This document shows positions 1-11,336 of a DNA stretch of 64,000 nt, piece by piece. Positions within the stretch are counted from its first letter, which is position 1, and the number at the start of each line of letters is the position of its first letter. The translations under genes and the position numbers were made by a program. Source of the DNA: Pimelobacter simplex (GTDB lineage: Bacteria; Actinomycetota; Actinomycetes; Propionibacteriales; Nocardioidaceae); the NCBI RefSeq assembly GCF_024662235.1, contig NZ_CP096276.1, positions 62,001-126,000 on the forward strand. Direction: 5' to 3'. The notes below the pieces were generated by a model. The model was not told the origin of the DNA. It saw nothing but the letters and a program-made list of their open reading frames with translations, and made no database searches.

Positions 1-1320
1 GTAGGACAGGATCACGCCGAGGAAGCCGCCGATCACCCACGCCAGCTGGAGCGTGGTGTCGCCCTTGGCGAACGCGCTGGCGTGGGCGCGCACCGGTACG
101 CCGGACTGGATGGTGGAGTCGAGGGAGACCTTGGCGAGGTACTGCATGAGGCCCACGGTCAGGCCGAGCACGAGCAGCGGCAGCAGGCTGTAGAGCACCG
201 TCGCGAACACCAGGGCCGCGATGTCGGCGATCAGCGCGACGACCACCATCACGGCGGGGTTGATCTTGCGGGCGAGCGAGGCGACGACGATCCCGAGGGT
301 GTTGCCGAGACCGGCGGCACCGATCACCAGGCCGACCAGGATGGTCGACTTGGTCTTGGTCTCCCAGCCGTCGAGCGGCTCGGTGGCCAGCACGAAGGTC
401 ATGAACATGGTCAGGAAGCCGGACAGCAGCCGAGGTCCGCAGTTGGCGCGCAGCGCGAAGGCGACCTTCGGGGGGAGTCCGCTGCTGCGGCGCTTGCCGT
501 CGGCCCGCGGGGCGTCGACGGACTCCTCGCCCTGGGTCGCGTCGATCCGGGTGGGCAGCAGGATCGCGGCGACCGTACCGAGGGTGAAGACGACGAACGC
601 GTAGCGGCAGGCCCACTCCGGGCCGATCCAGAACGCCAGGCCCGCGAGCGGTCCGGACACGCAGGCGCCGACCACGCCGGCGAGCGCCACCCGGCCGTTG
701 GCCTTGACCAGGGTGATCTCGGGCGGCACGAGACGGGGCACGGCGGCGGCCTTGGCCACGCCGTAGGCCTTGGAGGAGACGAGGACGCCGAGCGCGGCGA
801 CGTAGAACCAGGGCGAGCCGCTGGCGAGGGTCCCGGCCAGCACCCAGCACAGGAACGCGCGCAGCGCGAAGGTCGCGCCGATCGCCCAGCGGCGACCGTG
901 GCTGAACCGATCGAGGAAGGGGCCGATCAGGGGCGCGACGACCGCGAACGGGACCATCGTGAGGCCGAGGAACAGCAGCACCGGGCCGCGCTCGCCGCTC
1001 GTCGCGCCCGCGAAGAAGACGGTGCCGGCCAGCGCGATCGCGAAGGCCGAGTCGCCCGCGGCGTTGGCGGCGTGCAGCTCGATCAGCCGGTTGAGGCCCG
1101 ACCGGTCGGCTCCCTGGGCGCCGGCGGCCTTGCGCGCCGTACGGACGGTCGCCTTGCTCGCGCGCCCGGTCACCCGGGCCACGCCCTTGACCCCGCGCGC
1201 GGTCGCCTTGGCGGCGCGGACCGATCCGGTCTCGGACGTCGGCTCGGTGGTCGGATCGGCGCCCGGCAGTGGACCGGATGGCGCCCCCGGACGGCGCGGG
1301 TCGGGTCCGTTGCTGCTCAC
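1..1320 (-). CDS. MFS transporter, C-terminus cut by window edge
   Basis: Integral membrane transporter of the major facilitator superfamily; substrate unknown. The frame is open for 440 codons from a GTG at 1320 to the window edge, so the last helices are missing. After a basic, Lys/Arg/Ala-rich cytoplasmic N-terminus of about 80 residues come alternating hydrophobic helices with an RFSHGRR loop after TM2, the usual MFS loop 2-3 signature. Divergent from the DUF3027 gene. The start is the first GTG near the end of the open frame; no good ribosome binding site is visible, so the long N-terminal extension could be shorter. Family call is firm, function is not. Confidence 0.8.
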   Translation of the reverse strand, partial: MSSNGPDPRRPGAPSGPLPGADPTTEPTSETGSVRAAKATARGVKGVARVTGRASKATVRTARKAAGAQGADRSGLNRLIELHAANAAGDSAFAIALAGTVFFAGATSGERGPVLLFLGLTMVPFAVVAPLIGPFLDRFSHGRRWAIGATFALRAFLCWVLAGTLASGSPWFYVAALGVLVSSKAYGVAKAAAVPRLVPPEITLVKANGRVALAGVVGACVSGPLAGLAFWIGPEWACRYAFVVFTLGTVAAILLPTRIDATQGEESVDAPRADGKRRSSGLPPKVAFALRANCGPRLLSGFLTMFMTFVLATEPLDGWETKTKSTILVGLVIGAAGLGNTLGIVVASLARKINPAVMVVVALIADIAALVFATVLYSLLPLLVLGLTVGLMQYLAKVSLDSTIQSGVPVRAHASAFAKGDTTLQLAWVIGGFLGVILSY

Positions 1321-1406
1321 CCGTCCTATCTTGCCTGGTGGCCCCGACAGGTGCCGCGCGCCGCCCCGACGTGACGATCGTCGCCCCGATGGGGGATGCT
1401 GTGCCC

Positions 1407-2183
1407 GTGTCCACCCTCGAGCGCAAGCTGACCGACGCCGTCATCGCCGACGCCATCGACACGGCGCGCACGGCGCTGCTCGACGAGGTCGACGCCTCCG
1501 ACGTGGGCGAGCACCTCGGTCACCAGACCGACGGCCTGCGCGTGGTCACCCACCTGTTCGACTGCAGCCGCAAGGGCTACCTCGGCTGGCAGTGGGCGGT
1601 CACGCTGACCCGCGCCTCGCGCCAGAAGAAGGTCACCGTCGTCGAGGTCGTGCTGCTGCCCGGCCCGGAGGCGATCGTGGCCCCCGCGTGGGTGCCCTAC
1701 CGCGACCGGCTCCAGCCCGGCGACATGTCGCCCGGCGACCTGCTGCCCGTCGCCGACGACGACCCGCGGCTCGTGCCGACGTACTCCTTCGGGGACGACC
1801 CGCTCGACACCGACGACAAGGCCCAGATCCGCACGGTCGCCAAGGACCTCGGCCTGGGCCGGGTCCGGGTGCTCTCGCCCGAGGGCCGCGACGCCGCCGC
1901 CGAGCGCTGGTACGACGGCGAGCCGGGCCCCGACGCGCCCATCGCCAAGGCCGCGCCGCACCACTGCCACTCCTGCGGCTTCCTGGTCCGCCTGTCCGGA
2001 CCGCTCTCCGAGCTCTTCGGCGTGTGCGCCAACGGCGACGCCAACGACGACGGCCGGGTCGTCGCCCACCAGCACGGGTGCGGCGGCCACTCCGAGGTCC
2101 GGCTGACCAAGCGCCAGCAGCCGCAGCCGCCGGCCCCGCCGGTCATCGACACCGTGTCCCTGGACGACCTCGAGACCTTCTGA
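1407..2183 (+). CDS. DUF3027 family protein
   Basis: Actinobacterial protein of unknown function; about 258 residues. It is soluble and acidic, with no signal peptide or membrane segment. Near the C-terminus it has a Cys/His cluster (CHSCGF, then GVCAN, then HGCGGHSE), which looks like a metal-binding knuckle. GTG codons at 1401 and 1407 compete for the start; I chose 1407 because a -10-like GATGCT lies exactly 6 nt upstream, the leaderless spacing seen elsewhere in this window. A GGGGGA at 1391-1396 would instead serve as a ribosome binding site for 1401. Divergent from an MFS gene, an arrangement I recall from other actinobacteria. Confidence 0.8.
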   Translation: MSTLERKLTDAVIADAIDTARTALLDEVDASDVGEHLGHQTDGLRVVTHLFDCSRKGYLGWQWAVTLTRASRQKKVTVVEVVLLPGPEAIVAPAWVPYRDRLQPGDMSPGDLLPVADDDPRLVPTYSFGDDPLDTDDKAQIRTVAKDLGLGRVRVLSPEGRDAAAERWYDGEPGPDAPIAKAAPHHCHSCGFLVRLSGPLSELFGVCANGDANDDGRVVAHQHGCGGHSEVRLTKRQQPQPPAPPVIDTVSLDDLETF

Positions 2184-2187
2184 GCGC

Positions 2188-2811
2188 TCAGCCCCGCGCG
2201 AGCACCCAGACGGCGTACTGGTCGTCGACCGGGCGCAGGTCGTACCCGCCGAACCGGTGGTCGACCCGCAGTCCCGCCGCGGTGACGTCCGCGGCGAACT
2301 CGTCGGGCGGGTAGGAGCGGGCCGTCGCCGGGCCGCCCCGGAGGTGGAAGCCGGCGAGGATCCGGCCGCCGGGGGCGAGCAGTGAGCCGAGGCGCTCGAG
2401 CACGGCCACCTCGGTGCCCTCGGCGAGGAAGGCCAGGACGTTGCCGACGCAGACGACGAGGTCGTACTCGGTCGGGACGCCCGCGCCGGTGAGCGCCTCG
2501 GGGGTGAGCGCGAGGATCTCGAGGGGGACCACCGTCAGCCCCGGATAGGTACGCCGCGACTGCGCCACGAGCGTGGGGTCGGGCTCGGCCGCGGTGACCC
2601 GGTGACCGCAGGCGTGGAGGTAGCCGCCGATGCGGCCCATGCCGGAGCCGGCGTCGAGGATCCGGGCGCCCCGGCCGACGAGCGCGTCCGCGAGCCGGCC
2701 CTCGCCGACGACGTCCTCGCCCTGGGCGATGAGGTCGGCGAAGCGCTCGCCGTAGCCGGTGTTCCGCGCTCCGCCGAGGGCCCAGCGGGTCGGGGGGAGC
2801 GGGTCAGGCAT
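2188..2811 (-). CDS. class I SAM-dependent methyltransferase
   Basis: Predicted cytosolic methyltransferase of 207 residues with a Rossmann fold. Motif I is ILDAGSGMGRIGG near residue 50, the acidic end of strand 2 is the AAEPD segment, and VVCVGNVLAFL matches motif IV. The substrate cannot be told from sequence. It overlaps the upstream DUF2530 gene by 8 bp, so the two are probably translationally coupled, and ends 4 bp from the convergent DUF3027 gene. Small free-standing methyltransferases of this kind act on metabolites, tRNA or natural products; nothing nearby selects among these. Confidence 0.85.
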   Translation of the reverse strand: MPDPLPPTRWALGGARNTGYGERFADLIAQGEDVVGEGRLADALVGRGARILDAGSGMGRIGGYLHACGHRVTAAEPDPTLVAQSRRTYPGLTVVPLEILALTPEALTGAGVPTEYDLVVCVGNVLAFLAEGTEVAVLERLGSLLAPGGRILAGFHLRGGPATARSYPPDEFAADVTAAGLRVDHRFGGYDLRPVDDQYAVWVLARG

Positions 2812-3094
2812 CGTCGGTGGCGCGCTCGGCGCGGACCTGGCGGCGGCGCTTGCAGTACTCGATGCCGAGGACGCCGAGGCCGACGCCGGTCAGGCACATC
2901 CACAGCAGCCAGGTGTGGCCGTCGTCCTGGAGCCGGCCGTAGAACGGAAGCAGGCCGACGAAGGCGAGGAGGAACAGCGCGGTCCCGACCTGGACCGTCC
3001 GCACACCGTCGACGTCGAGGGGCTCGACGGGCGCGATCAGGTAGGTGCGCTTGCCGAACTCGTGCTGGGTCGGCTGGTCGTCGCGGAGCTCCAC
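2804..3094 (-). CDS. DUF2530 small membrane protein
   Basis: A 96-residue protein with two predicted membrane helices (about residues 37-52 and 64-80) and a basic CKRRRQ tail, matching the actinobacterial DUF2530 family. Function unknown. It starts at a GTG placed 6 nt after a TACGAT -10 box, so the transcript is probably leaderless. Next to it, divergently, lies a MarR gene and its MFS pump; DUF2530 next to MarR is a recurring actinobacterial neighbourhood, which hints at a link but not a role. The methyltransferase gene overlaps its 3' end. Confidence 0.8.
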   Translation of the reverse strand: MELRDDQPTQHEFGKRTYLIAPVEPLDVDGVRTVQVGTALFLLAFVGLLPFYGRLQDDGHTWLLWMCLTGVGLGVLGIEYCKRRRQVRAERATDDA

Positions 3095-3100
3095 ACCGCG

Positions 3101-3106
3101 ATCGTA
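3101..3106 (-). promoter_or_regulatory. -10 box, leaderless promoter of the DUF2530 gene
   Basis: TACGAT on the minus strand, 6 nt before the GTG at 3094. No clear -35 hexamer. Confidence 0.5.
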
Positions 3107-3145
3107 CGACGGCCGGCCGGGCCCGGCGAGGTCTGCCGGGAATAG

Positions 3146-3158
3146 TTACCTCAGGTAA
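3146..3158. promoter_or_regulatory. 13-bp palindrome, candidate MarR operator
   Basis: TTACCT-C-AGGTAA is a perfect 6-1-6 inverted repeat. It lies directly upstream of the MarR -10 box (3164-3169) and about 40 bp from the divergent DUF2530 -10 box. A MarR dimer bound here would block polymerase at its own promoter. The site, the position and the autoregulatory habit of the family fit; binding is inferred. Confidence 0.6.
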
Positions 3159-3163
3159 TGACT

Positions 3164-3169
3164 TATGCT
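3164..3169 (+). promoter_or_regulatory. -10 box, leaderless promoter of the MarR gene
   Basis: TATGCT with 6 nt to the ATG at 3176. This places the transcription start on the start codon and argues against the in-frame ATG at 3158, which lies inside the palindrome. Confidence 0.55.
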
Positions 3170-3175
3170 AACGAT

Positions 3176-3625
3176 ATGCCGACCCTCGAGAAGCACGTGC
3201 GCAGCAATGCGGGGCTCGCCACCGAGCTCCGCTTCGCGGTGATGCGCCTGCGCCGCCGGCTGTTCCGCGAGCGGCACCCCGACAACGACCTCAGCGTCTC
3301 GTCGATGGCGGTGCTCTACGCGCTCAACCGGCACGGCGACCTCACGGTCGGTGCGCTCGCGGGCCGCGAGCAGGTGCAGCCGCCGAGCATGACCCGGACG
3401 GTCACCACGCTGGCCGACGCCGAGCTGGTCGAGCGGCACGCGCACCCGAGCGACGGCCGCCAGGTCGTCGTACGGATCACCGACGAGGGACGCGCGGTCG
3501 TCGCGGCCGACGTCACCCGCCGCGACCGCTGGCTCTCCAAGCGCCTGGCCGACCTGACCCCCGAGGAGCGCGACGTCCTGCGCCGCGCGGCCCCGATCCT
3601 GCAACGGCTCGCCGAAGCCGACTAG
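3176..3625 (+). CDS. MarR family transcriptional regulator
   Basis: A 149-residue winged helix-turn-helix repressor, about the usual MarR length. The recognition region reads SSMAVLYALNRHG through PPSMTRTVTTLADAELV, and the wing is PSDGRQVVVRIT. N- and C-terminal helices would form the dimer interface. It most likely controls itself and the MFS pump that follows 24 bp downstream, with release by a small-molecule ligand, as is usual for MarR/MFS pairs. I start it at the ATG at 3176 because of the -10 spacing; the ATG at 3158 would add six residues and would lie inside the operator. Confidence 0.88.
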   Translation: MPTLEKHVRSNAGLATELRFAVMRLRRRLFRERHPDNDLSVSSMAVLYALNRHGDLTVGALAGREQVQPPSMTRTVTTLADAELVERHAHPSDGRQVVVRITDEGRAVVAADVTRRDRWLSKRLADLTPEERDVLRRAAPILQRLAEAD

Positions 3626-3649
3626 CCGACCGACCCCGAAGGAGTCCCC

Positions 3650-4909
3650 ACGAGCCCCCGATTCCGCTCCCTGGCCCACCCGAACTACCGCCTCTACTTC
3701 GCCGGCAGCCTGATCTCCAACGTCGGCACCTGGATGCAGCGCGTCGCCCAGGACTGGCTGGTCCTCACCATCCCCGGCAACGGCGGTGCCGCGCTCGGCA
3801 TCACCACCGGCCTGCAGTTCCTCCCGGTCCTCCTCCTCTCGCCGTACGCCGGCGTGGTCGCGGACCGCTTCTCCAAGCGCCGCCTGCTCCAGGTCACCCA
3901 GGCCGTGATGGCGCTCTCCGCGCTCCTGCTCGGCGTGATCGCCGCGACCGGCTCGGCCCAGACCTGGCACGTCTACGTGATCGCGTTCGTCTTCGGCATC
4001 GGCGCCGCCTTCGACGCCCCCGCCCGGCAGGCGTTCGTGTCCGAGATGGTCGGCACCGACGACGTCGCCAACGCGGTCAGCCTCAACTCCGCGGCGTTCA
4101 ACTCCGCCCGGCTGATCGGCCCCGGCCTGGCCGGCCTGCTCATCGGCGTCGGGGGCGGCGGGATGCGGGCCACCGGCTGGGTGATCCTGGCCAACGCCGT
4201 GTCCTACCTGGCCGTGATCTACCAGCTGCGCCGGATGGACCCGGCCGAGCTGCACTCCCCGAAGGCCGCCGCGCGCACCCCGGGGATGCTGCGCGAGGGT
4301 GTCGCCTACCTGCGCGGCCAGCCCAAGATGCTGATGATCCTGGTGCTCGTCTTCTTCGTCGGCACGTTCGGCATGAACTTCCAGATCACCTCCGCGCTGA
4401 TGGCGACCGAGGAGTTCGGCAAGGGCGCCGAGGAGTACGGCATCCTCGGCTCGTTCCTCGCGATCGGCTCGCTGACCGGTGCGTTGGTCGCCGCCGGGCG
4501 CTCCCAGGTCCGGCTGCGGCTCCTGGTGGGGGCGGCGGTCGTCTTCGGCGTGCTGGAGGTCGTGGCGGGGCTCGTGCCGTCGTACCTGACCTTCGTGCTG
4601 GTGTGCCCGCTGCTCGGCTTCTCGGTGATCACCGTGCTCAACTCGTGCAACGCGCTGCTCCAGATCGAGTCGGCGCCCGCGCTGCGCGGCCGGGTGATGG
4701 CGATCTACATGACCATCGTCATGGGCGGCACGCCGCTGGGCGCCCCGTTCATCGGCTGGGTCGGCGAGCAGTACGGCGCCCGCTGGACCCTCATCCTCGG
4801 CGGACTGCTCGTCCTGGTCGGCGTCGGGCTCGCGGTGCTGGTGCTCCGGTCCCGCAGCGCGACCACCCTGCGGACCACGGAGCCGCGTGCTGCCATGCTT
4901 CCGTCGTGA
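3650..4909 (+). CDS. MFS efflux transporter with apparent ACG start
   Basis: A 12-helix MFS transporter of about 419 residues, resembling the EntS/MFS_3 group of drug and siderophore exporters. The loop 2-3 signature is VADRFSKRR, and the TM4-5 region has the FDAPARQAF motif of that group. It is transcribed with the MarR gene, its likely repressor. The oddity is the start: between the MarR stop (same frame) and an ATG at 3734 there is no ATG, GTG or TTG. A strong GAAGGAG ribosome binding site at 3638-3644 sits 5 nt before an ACG codon at 3650, which opens exactly the N-terminus expected of the family (SPRFRSLAHPNYRLYF). Starting at 3734 would remove most of TM1. Confidence 0.82.
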   Translation, partial: TSPRFRSLAHPNYRLYFAGSLISNVGTWMQRVAQDWLVLTIPGNGGAALGITTGLQFLPVLLLSPYAGVVADRFSKRRLLQVTQAVMALSALLLGVIAATGSAQTWHVYVIAFVFGIGAAFDAPARQAFVSEMVGTDDVANAVSLNSAAFNSARLIGPGLAGLLIGVGGGGMRATGWVILANAVSYLAVIYQLRRMDPAELHSPKAAARTPGMLREGVAYLRGQPKMLMILVLVFFVGTFGMNFQITSALMATEEFGKGAEEYGILGSFLAIGSLTGALVAAGRSQVRLRLLVGAAVVFGVLEVVAGLVPSYLTFVLVCPLLGFSVITVLNSCNALLQIESAPALRGRVMAIYMTIVMGGTPLGAPFIGWVGEQYGARWTLILGGLLVLVGVGLAVLVLRSRSATTLRTTEPRAAMLPS

Positions 4910-6369
4910 GCTCGGCCGAATTCAACAGCGTCAGCACCCACCCGATCAGTCGCTACTTCAAGATCAACGAGCGCGGCTCGACGATCGGGCGCGAGGTCCG
5001 TGGCGGTGTCGTCACGTTCTTCACGATGGCCTACATCGTGGTGCTCAACCCGCTGATCCTCGGCTACGCGACCGACATCGACGGCAAGTACCTCGGTGGC
5101 GGCAGCGCCCCGAACCTCCCCGCGATCGCCGCCGGCACCGCGCTGGTCGCGGGCGTGGTCACGATCTTGATGGGCGTCGTCGCCAACTACCCGCTGGCGC
5201 TGGCCACGGGGCTCGGGCTCAACGCCTTCCTCGCCCTCGCGGTGGCCGGGCAGATGACCTGGTCCGACGCGATGGGCCTGGTGGTGATCGAGGGTGTGCT
5301 CATCCTCGTGCTCGTCCTCACCGGCTTCCGTACGGCGGTCTTCCGCGCCGTCCCCGCCCAGCTCAAGGTCGCGATCTCGGTCGGCATCGGCCTCTTCATC
5401 GCGCTCATCGGCTTCGTCGACGCAGGTGTCGTGGGCCGGATGCCCGACGCCGCCAAGACGACCGTCCCGGTCCAGCTCGGCGCTGACGGCCACCTCGACG
5501 GCTGGCCCGTGCTCGTGTTCATCGTCGGCCTACTGCTCATGCTCGCGCTGTGGGTGCGCCAGGTGCGCGGCGCCATCCTGATCTCGATCATCGTGATGAC
5601 CGTCGGCTCGGTGATCCTCGAGTCGTTCGCCGACCTCGGCAGCCGTGCCGAGCAGGCCGGCGGCTGGTCGCTGACCGTCCCGGCCTGGCCCGACGACCTG
5701 TTCCAGGCACCCGACTTCGGCACGCTGGGTCAGTTCAACCTGCTCGGCTCGTGGGACAAGGTCGGCGTCGTCACCGTCCTGCTCCTGGTCTTCTCGCTGA
5801 TGCTCGCCGACTTCTTCGACACCATGGGCACGATGACCGCCATCGGCTCCGAGGCCGGCCTGCTCCAGGAGGACGGCACCCCGCCGCACACCGAGCGGAT
5901 CCTCGTCATCGACTCCGTCGCCGCGATCGCGGGCGGTGCGGGCGGTGTCTCGTCCAACACCTCCTACATCGAGTCGGCCTCGGGTGTGGGGGAGGGGGCC
6001 CGGACCGGCCTCGCCTCGGTGGTCACCGGCCTGCTGTTCCTGGTGACGATCTTCCTCTCGCCGTTCGTGGCGATGATCCCGTCGGAGGCCGCCGTCCCGG
6101 CGCTGGTGCTGGTCGGCTTCCTGATGATGCAGCAGATCACCGGCATCGCCTGGAATGACGTCGAGATCGCGATCCCGGCGTTCCTGACCATCGTGCTGAT
6201 GCCCTACACGTACTCGATCTCGGTGGGCATCGGCGCCGGCTTCGTGGCCTACGTCTTCCTCAAGATCGTGCGCGGCAAGGCCCGCGAGCTGCACCCGCTG
6301 CTGTGGGTCGTGGCGGGGCTGTTCGTCGTCTACTTCGCGATCGAGCCGATCACCCGGCTGCTGACCTGA
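4906..6369 (+). CDS. NCS2 family purine permease
   Basis: Membrane permease of 487 residues from the NCS2 (AzgA-like) group, which import adenine, guanine, hypoxanthine or xanthine by proton symport. Recognisable parts are the N-terminal STIGREVRGGVVTFFTMAYI segment, ATGLGLNAFLA in TM3, the DFFDTMGT motif in TM8 and SSNTSYIESASGVGEGARTG in the re-entrant TM10 region, all typical of the AzgA branch. The GTG start overlaps the preceding MFS stop (GTGA), which suggests translational coupling to the MarR-MFS unit. Exact purine is not decided by sequence alone. Confidence 0.88.
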   Translation: MSSAEFNSVSTHPISRYFKINERGSTIGREVRGGVVTFFTMAYIVVLNPLILGYATDIDGKYLGGGSAPNLPAIAAGTALVAGVVTILMGVVANYPLALATGLGLNAFLALAVAGQMTWSDAMGLVVIEGVLILVLVLTGFRTAVFRAVPAQLKVAISVGIGLFIALIGFVDAGVVGRMPDAAKTTVPVQLGADGHLDGWPVLVFIVGLLLMLALWVRQVRGAILISIIVMTVGSVILESFADLGSRAEQAGGWSLTVPAWPDDLFQAPDFGTLGQFNLLGSWDKVGVVTVLLLVFSLMLADFFDTMGTMTAIGSEAGLLQEDGTPPHTERILVIDSVAAIAGGAGGVSSNTSYIESASGVGEGARTGLASVVTGLLFLVTIFLSPFVAMIPSEAAVPALVLVGFLMMQQITGIAWNDVEIAIPAFLTIVLMPYTYSISVGIGAGFVAYVFLKIVRGKARELHPLLWVVAGLFVVYFAIEPITRLLT

Positions 6370-6402
6370 GCACCCGGCGGCCAGGAGCGTGCCGTCGGCA
6401 TT

Positions 6403-6431
6403 TTGACCCGCCTTTGACCGGCCGGTAATCT
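6403..6431 (+). promoter_or_regulatory. promoter of the str operon
   Basis: TTGACC (6403-6408), 17 nt, TAATCT (6426-6431): a near-consensus housekeeping promoter. A second TTGACC at 6414-6419 is too close to pair with this -10 box. The leader to rpsL is about 155 nt and carries no gene. Confidence 0.75.
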
Positions 6432-6594
6432 CGAATCCCGTGTCTGGGGTGACCCGGCACGTCGAGCATGCCCTGCGAGGCGCACCGGTTCCCGGCCGCC
6501 CCTCCAGGGATCGCACCGGCACTATCGCAGCAAGCAGGATCCCGAGCCCGGCAAGTCGCCGAGCCGTGAGAAAAAACCGAAAGGGAACCACCAG

Positions 6595-6969
6595 GTGCCC
6601 ACCATCAATCAGTTGGTCCGCAAGGGCCGCCAGGACAAGGTGTCGAAGACCAAGACGCCTGCCCTGAAGGGTTCGCCCCAGCGTCGCGGTGTGTGCACCC
6701 GCGTCTACACCACCACCCCGAAGAAGCCGAACTCCGCCCTGCGCAAGGTCGCCCGTGTGCGCCTGTCCAGCGGCGTCGAGGTCACCGCCTACATCCCGGG
6801 TGAGGGTCACAACCTCCAGGAGCACTCGATCGTGCTCGTCCGCGGCGGTCGTGTGAAGGACCTCCCCGGTGTTCGCTACAAGGTCATCCGCGGCGCTCTG
6901 GACACCCAGGCCGTGAAGAACCGTAAGCAGGCTCGCAGCCGCTACGGCGCCAAGAAGGAGAAGAGCTGA
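6595..6969 (+). CDS. rpsL: 30S ribosomal protein S12
   Basis: Component of the ribosomal decoding centre, 124 residues, full length. The conserved [19 protein letters not shown] and [10 protein letters not shown] segments are intact. Lys43 and Lys88, the positions where streptomycin-resistance changes arise, are both lysine, so the sequence is of the sensitive type. Starts at GTG behind AAAGGGA (6580-6586). First gene of the str operon; rpsG follows after 1 nt. Confidence 0.98.
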   Translation: MPTINQLVRKGRQDKVSKTKTPALKGSPQRRGVCTRVYTTTPKKPNSALRKVARVRLSSGVEVTAYIPGEGHNLQEHSIVLVRGGRVKDLPGVRYKVIRGALDTQAVKNRKQARSRYGAKKEKS

Positions 6970-6970
6970 C

Positions 6971-7441
6971 ATGCCGCGCAAGGGCCCCGCGCCGAAGCGG
7001 CCGATCGACGTCGACCCGGTCTACGGGTCGCAGCTGGTGAGCCAGCTCGTGTCGAAGGTGCTGCAGGACGGCAAGAAGCAGGTCGCGCAGCGCATCGTCT
7101 ACGGCGCGCTCGAAGGCACCCGCGAGAAGACCGGCACCGACCCGGTCATCACCCTCAAGCGCGCGCTGGACAACGTCCGTCCCGCGATCGAGGTCAAGTC
7201 CCGCCGCGTCGGTGGCGCGACCTACCAGGTCCCGATCGAGGTCAAGGGCACGCGTGGCACCACGCTCGCGCTGCGCTGGCTCGTGGGCTACGCCTCCGAC
7301 CGTCGTGAGAAGACGATGGCCGAGCGCCTGCAGAACGAGATCCTCGACGCCGCCAACGGCCTTGGTGCCGCGGTGAAGAAGCGCGAGGACACGCACAAGA
7401 TGGCCGAGTCCAACAAGGCCTTCGCTCACTACCGCTGGTGA
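6971..7441 (+). CDS. rpsG: 30S ribosomal protein S7
   Basis: Binds the 3' major domain of 16S rRNA and nucleates head assembly of the small subunit. 156 residues, the standard length, beginning [20 protein letters not shown] and ending in the conserved AFAHYRW. It follows rpsL by one nucleotide and is 80 bp before fusA in the same operon. In other bacteria S7 represses str operon translation by binding the intergenic mRNA; whether that applies here is not visible. Confidence 0.98.
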   Translation: MPRKGPAPKRPIDVDPVYGSQLVSQLVSKVLQDGKKQVAQRIVYGALEGTREKTGTDPVITLKRALDNVRPAIEVKSRRVGGATYQVPIEVKGTRGTTLALRWLVGYASDRREKTMAERLQNEILDAANGLGAAVKKREDTHKMAESNKAFAHYRW

Positions 7442-7521
7442 CTTCGTCGGAGCGGGCCCGCACACGCGGCGCTCGCTCCGGCACACCGGTTCCAACCCGA
7501 ACCTAAGGAACGCTGACTCAC

Positions 7522-9636
<2,115 letters not shown>

Positions 9637-9705
9637 TCGTCGCAGACCCTCGGCGCACCACCCCTTTGTACGAGTCAAGTAACAACACATCCAGGAGGAG
9701 CCCCA

Positions 9706-10899
<1,194 letters not shown>

Positions 10900-10914
10900 T
10901 CTGACCTGCTTCAG

Positions 10915-10957
10915 GGAAGCCCCGCTGCCTTCGGGCGGCGGGGCTTCCTGCTTTTTC
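10915..10957 (+). terminator. intrinsic terminator of the str operon
   Basis: A 15-bp stem (10915-10929 with 10934-10948, one G-U pair), a UUCG tetraloop, then a run of five T at 10952-10956. Textbook intrinsic terminator, 15 nt after the tuf stop. Confidence 0.93.
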
Positions 10958-10988
10958 TGGGCGGTCGGAGCCGTGGGAGAATCCGCCG

Positions 10989-11336
10989 GTGAGCCAGCCG
11001 CCCGGACCGAACCCCTACGACCCCCGGCCGTACCCGCCGTACGGCGGCTACGGGCTGCCGCCGGCGCCGCCGCCGGACCACCCGCAGGCGACGACGGTGC
11101 TGATCCTGGGCATCCTCGGCATCGTGCTGTGCCAGGTGCTGGCGCCGTTCGCGTGGGTGATGGGCGGGCGGGTCCGCAAGGAGATCGCGGCGTCCCCGGG
11201 AACCGTCGGCGGCTCCCAGATGGTCACCATCGGCTGGGTGCTCGGCATCGTCGGCAGCTGCCTGCTGCTGCTCGGGCTGGCGTTCGCGGTGGTCTACGTG
11301 ATCTTCATCGTGATCCTGATCGGGAGCTCGGCATGA
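10989..11336 (+). CDS. DUF4190 domain membrane protein
   Basis: 115 residues: a Pro/Tyr/Gly-rich cytoplasmic N-terminus (residues 1-32) followed by two hydrophobic helices (about 35-58 and 80-110), the DUF4190 pattern common in actinobacteria. Role unknown. The GTG start has a -10-like GAGAAT 6 nt upstream, so it may be leaderless. Its stop overlaps the trmB start (ATGA), indicating coupled translation. Confidence 0.8.
   Translation: MSQPPGPNPYDPRPYPPYGGYGLPPAPPPDHPQATTVLILGILGIVLCQVLAPFAWVMGGRVRKEIAASPGTVGGSQMVTIGWVLGIVGSCLLLLGLAFAVVYVIFIVILIGSSA

Noticed and set aside
2602..3171. Plus-strand coding frame across the methyltransferase/DUF2530 region
   Set aside because: Its translation is Arg/Gly/Ala low-complexity, and the minus-strand products have recognisable folds and coupled overlaps.
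6595..6969. Streptomycin-resistance mutation in rpsL
   Set aside because: Lys43 and Lys88 are both wild-type lysine.
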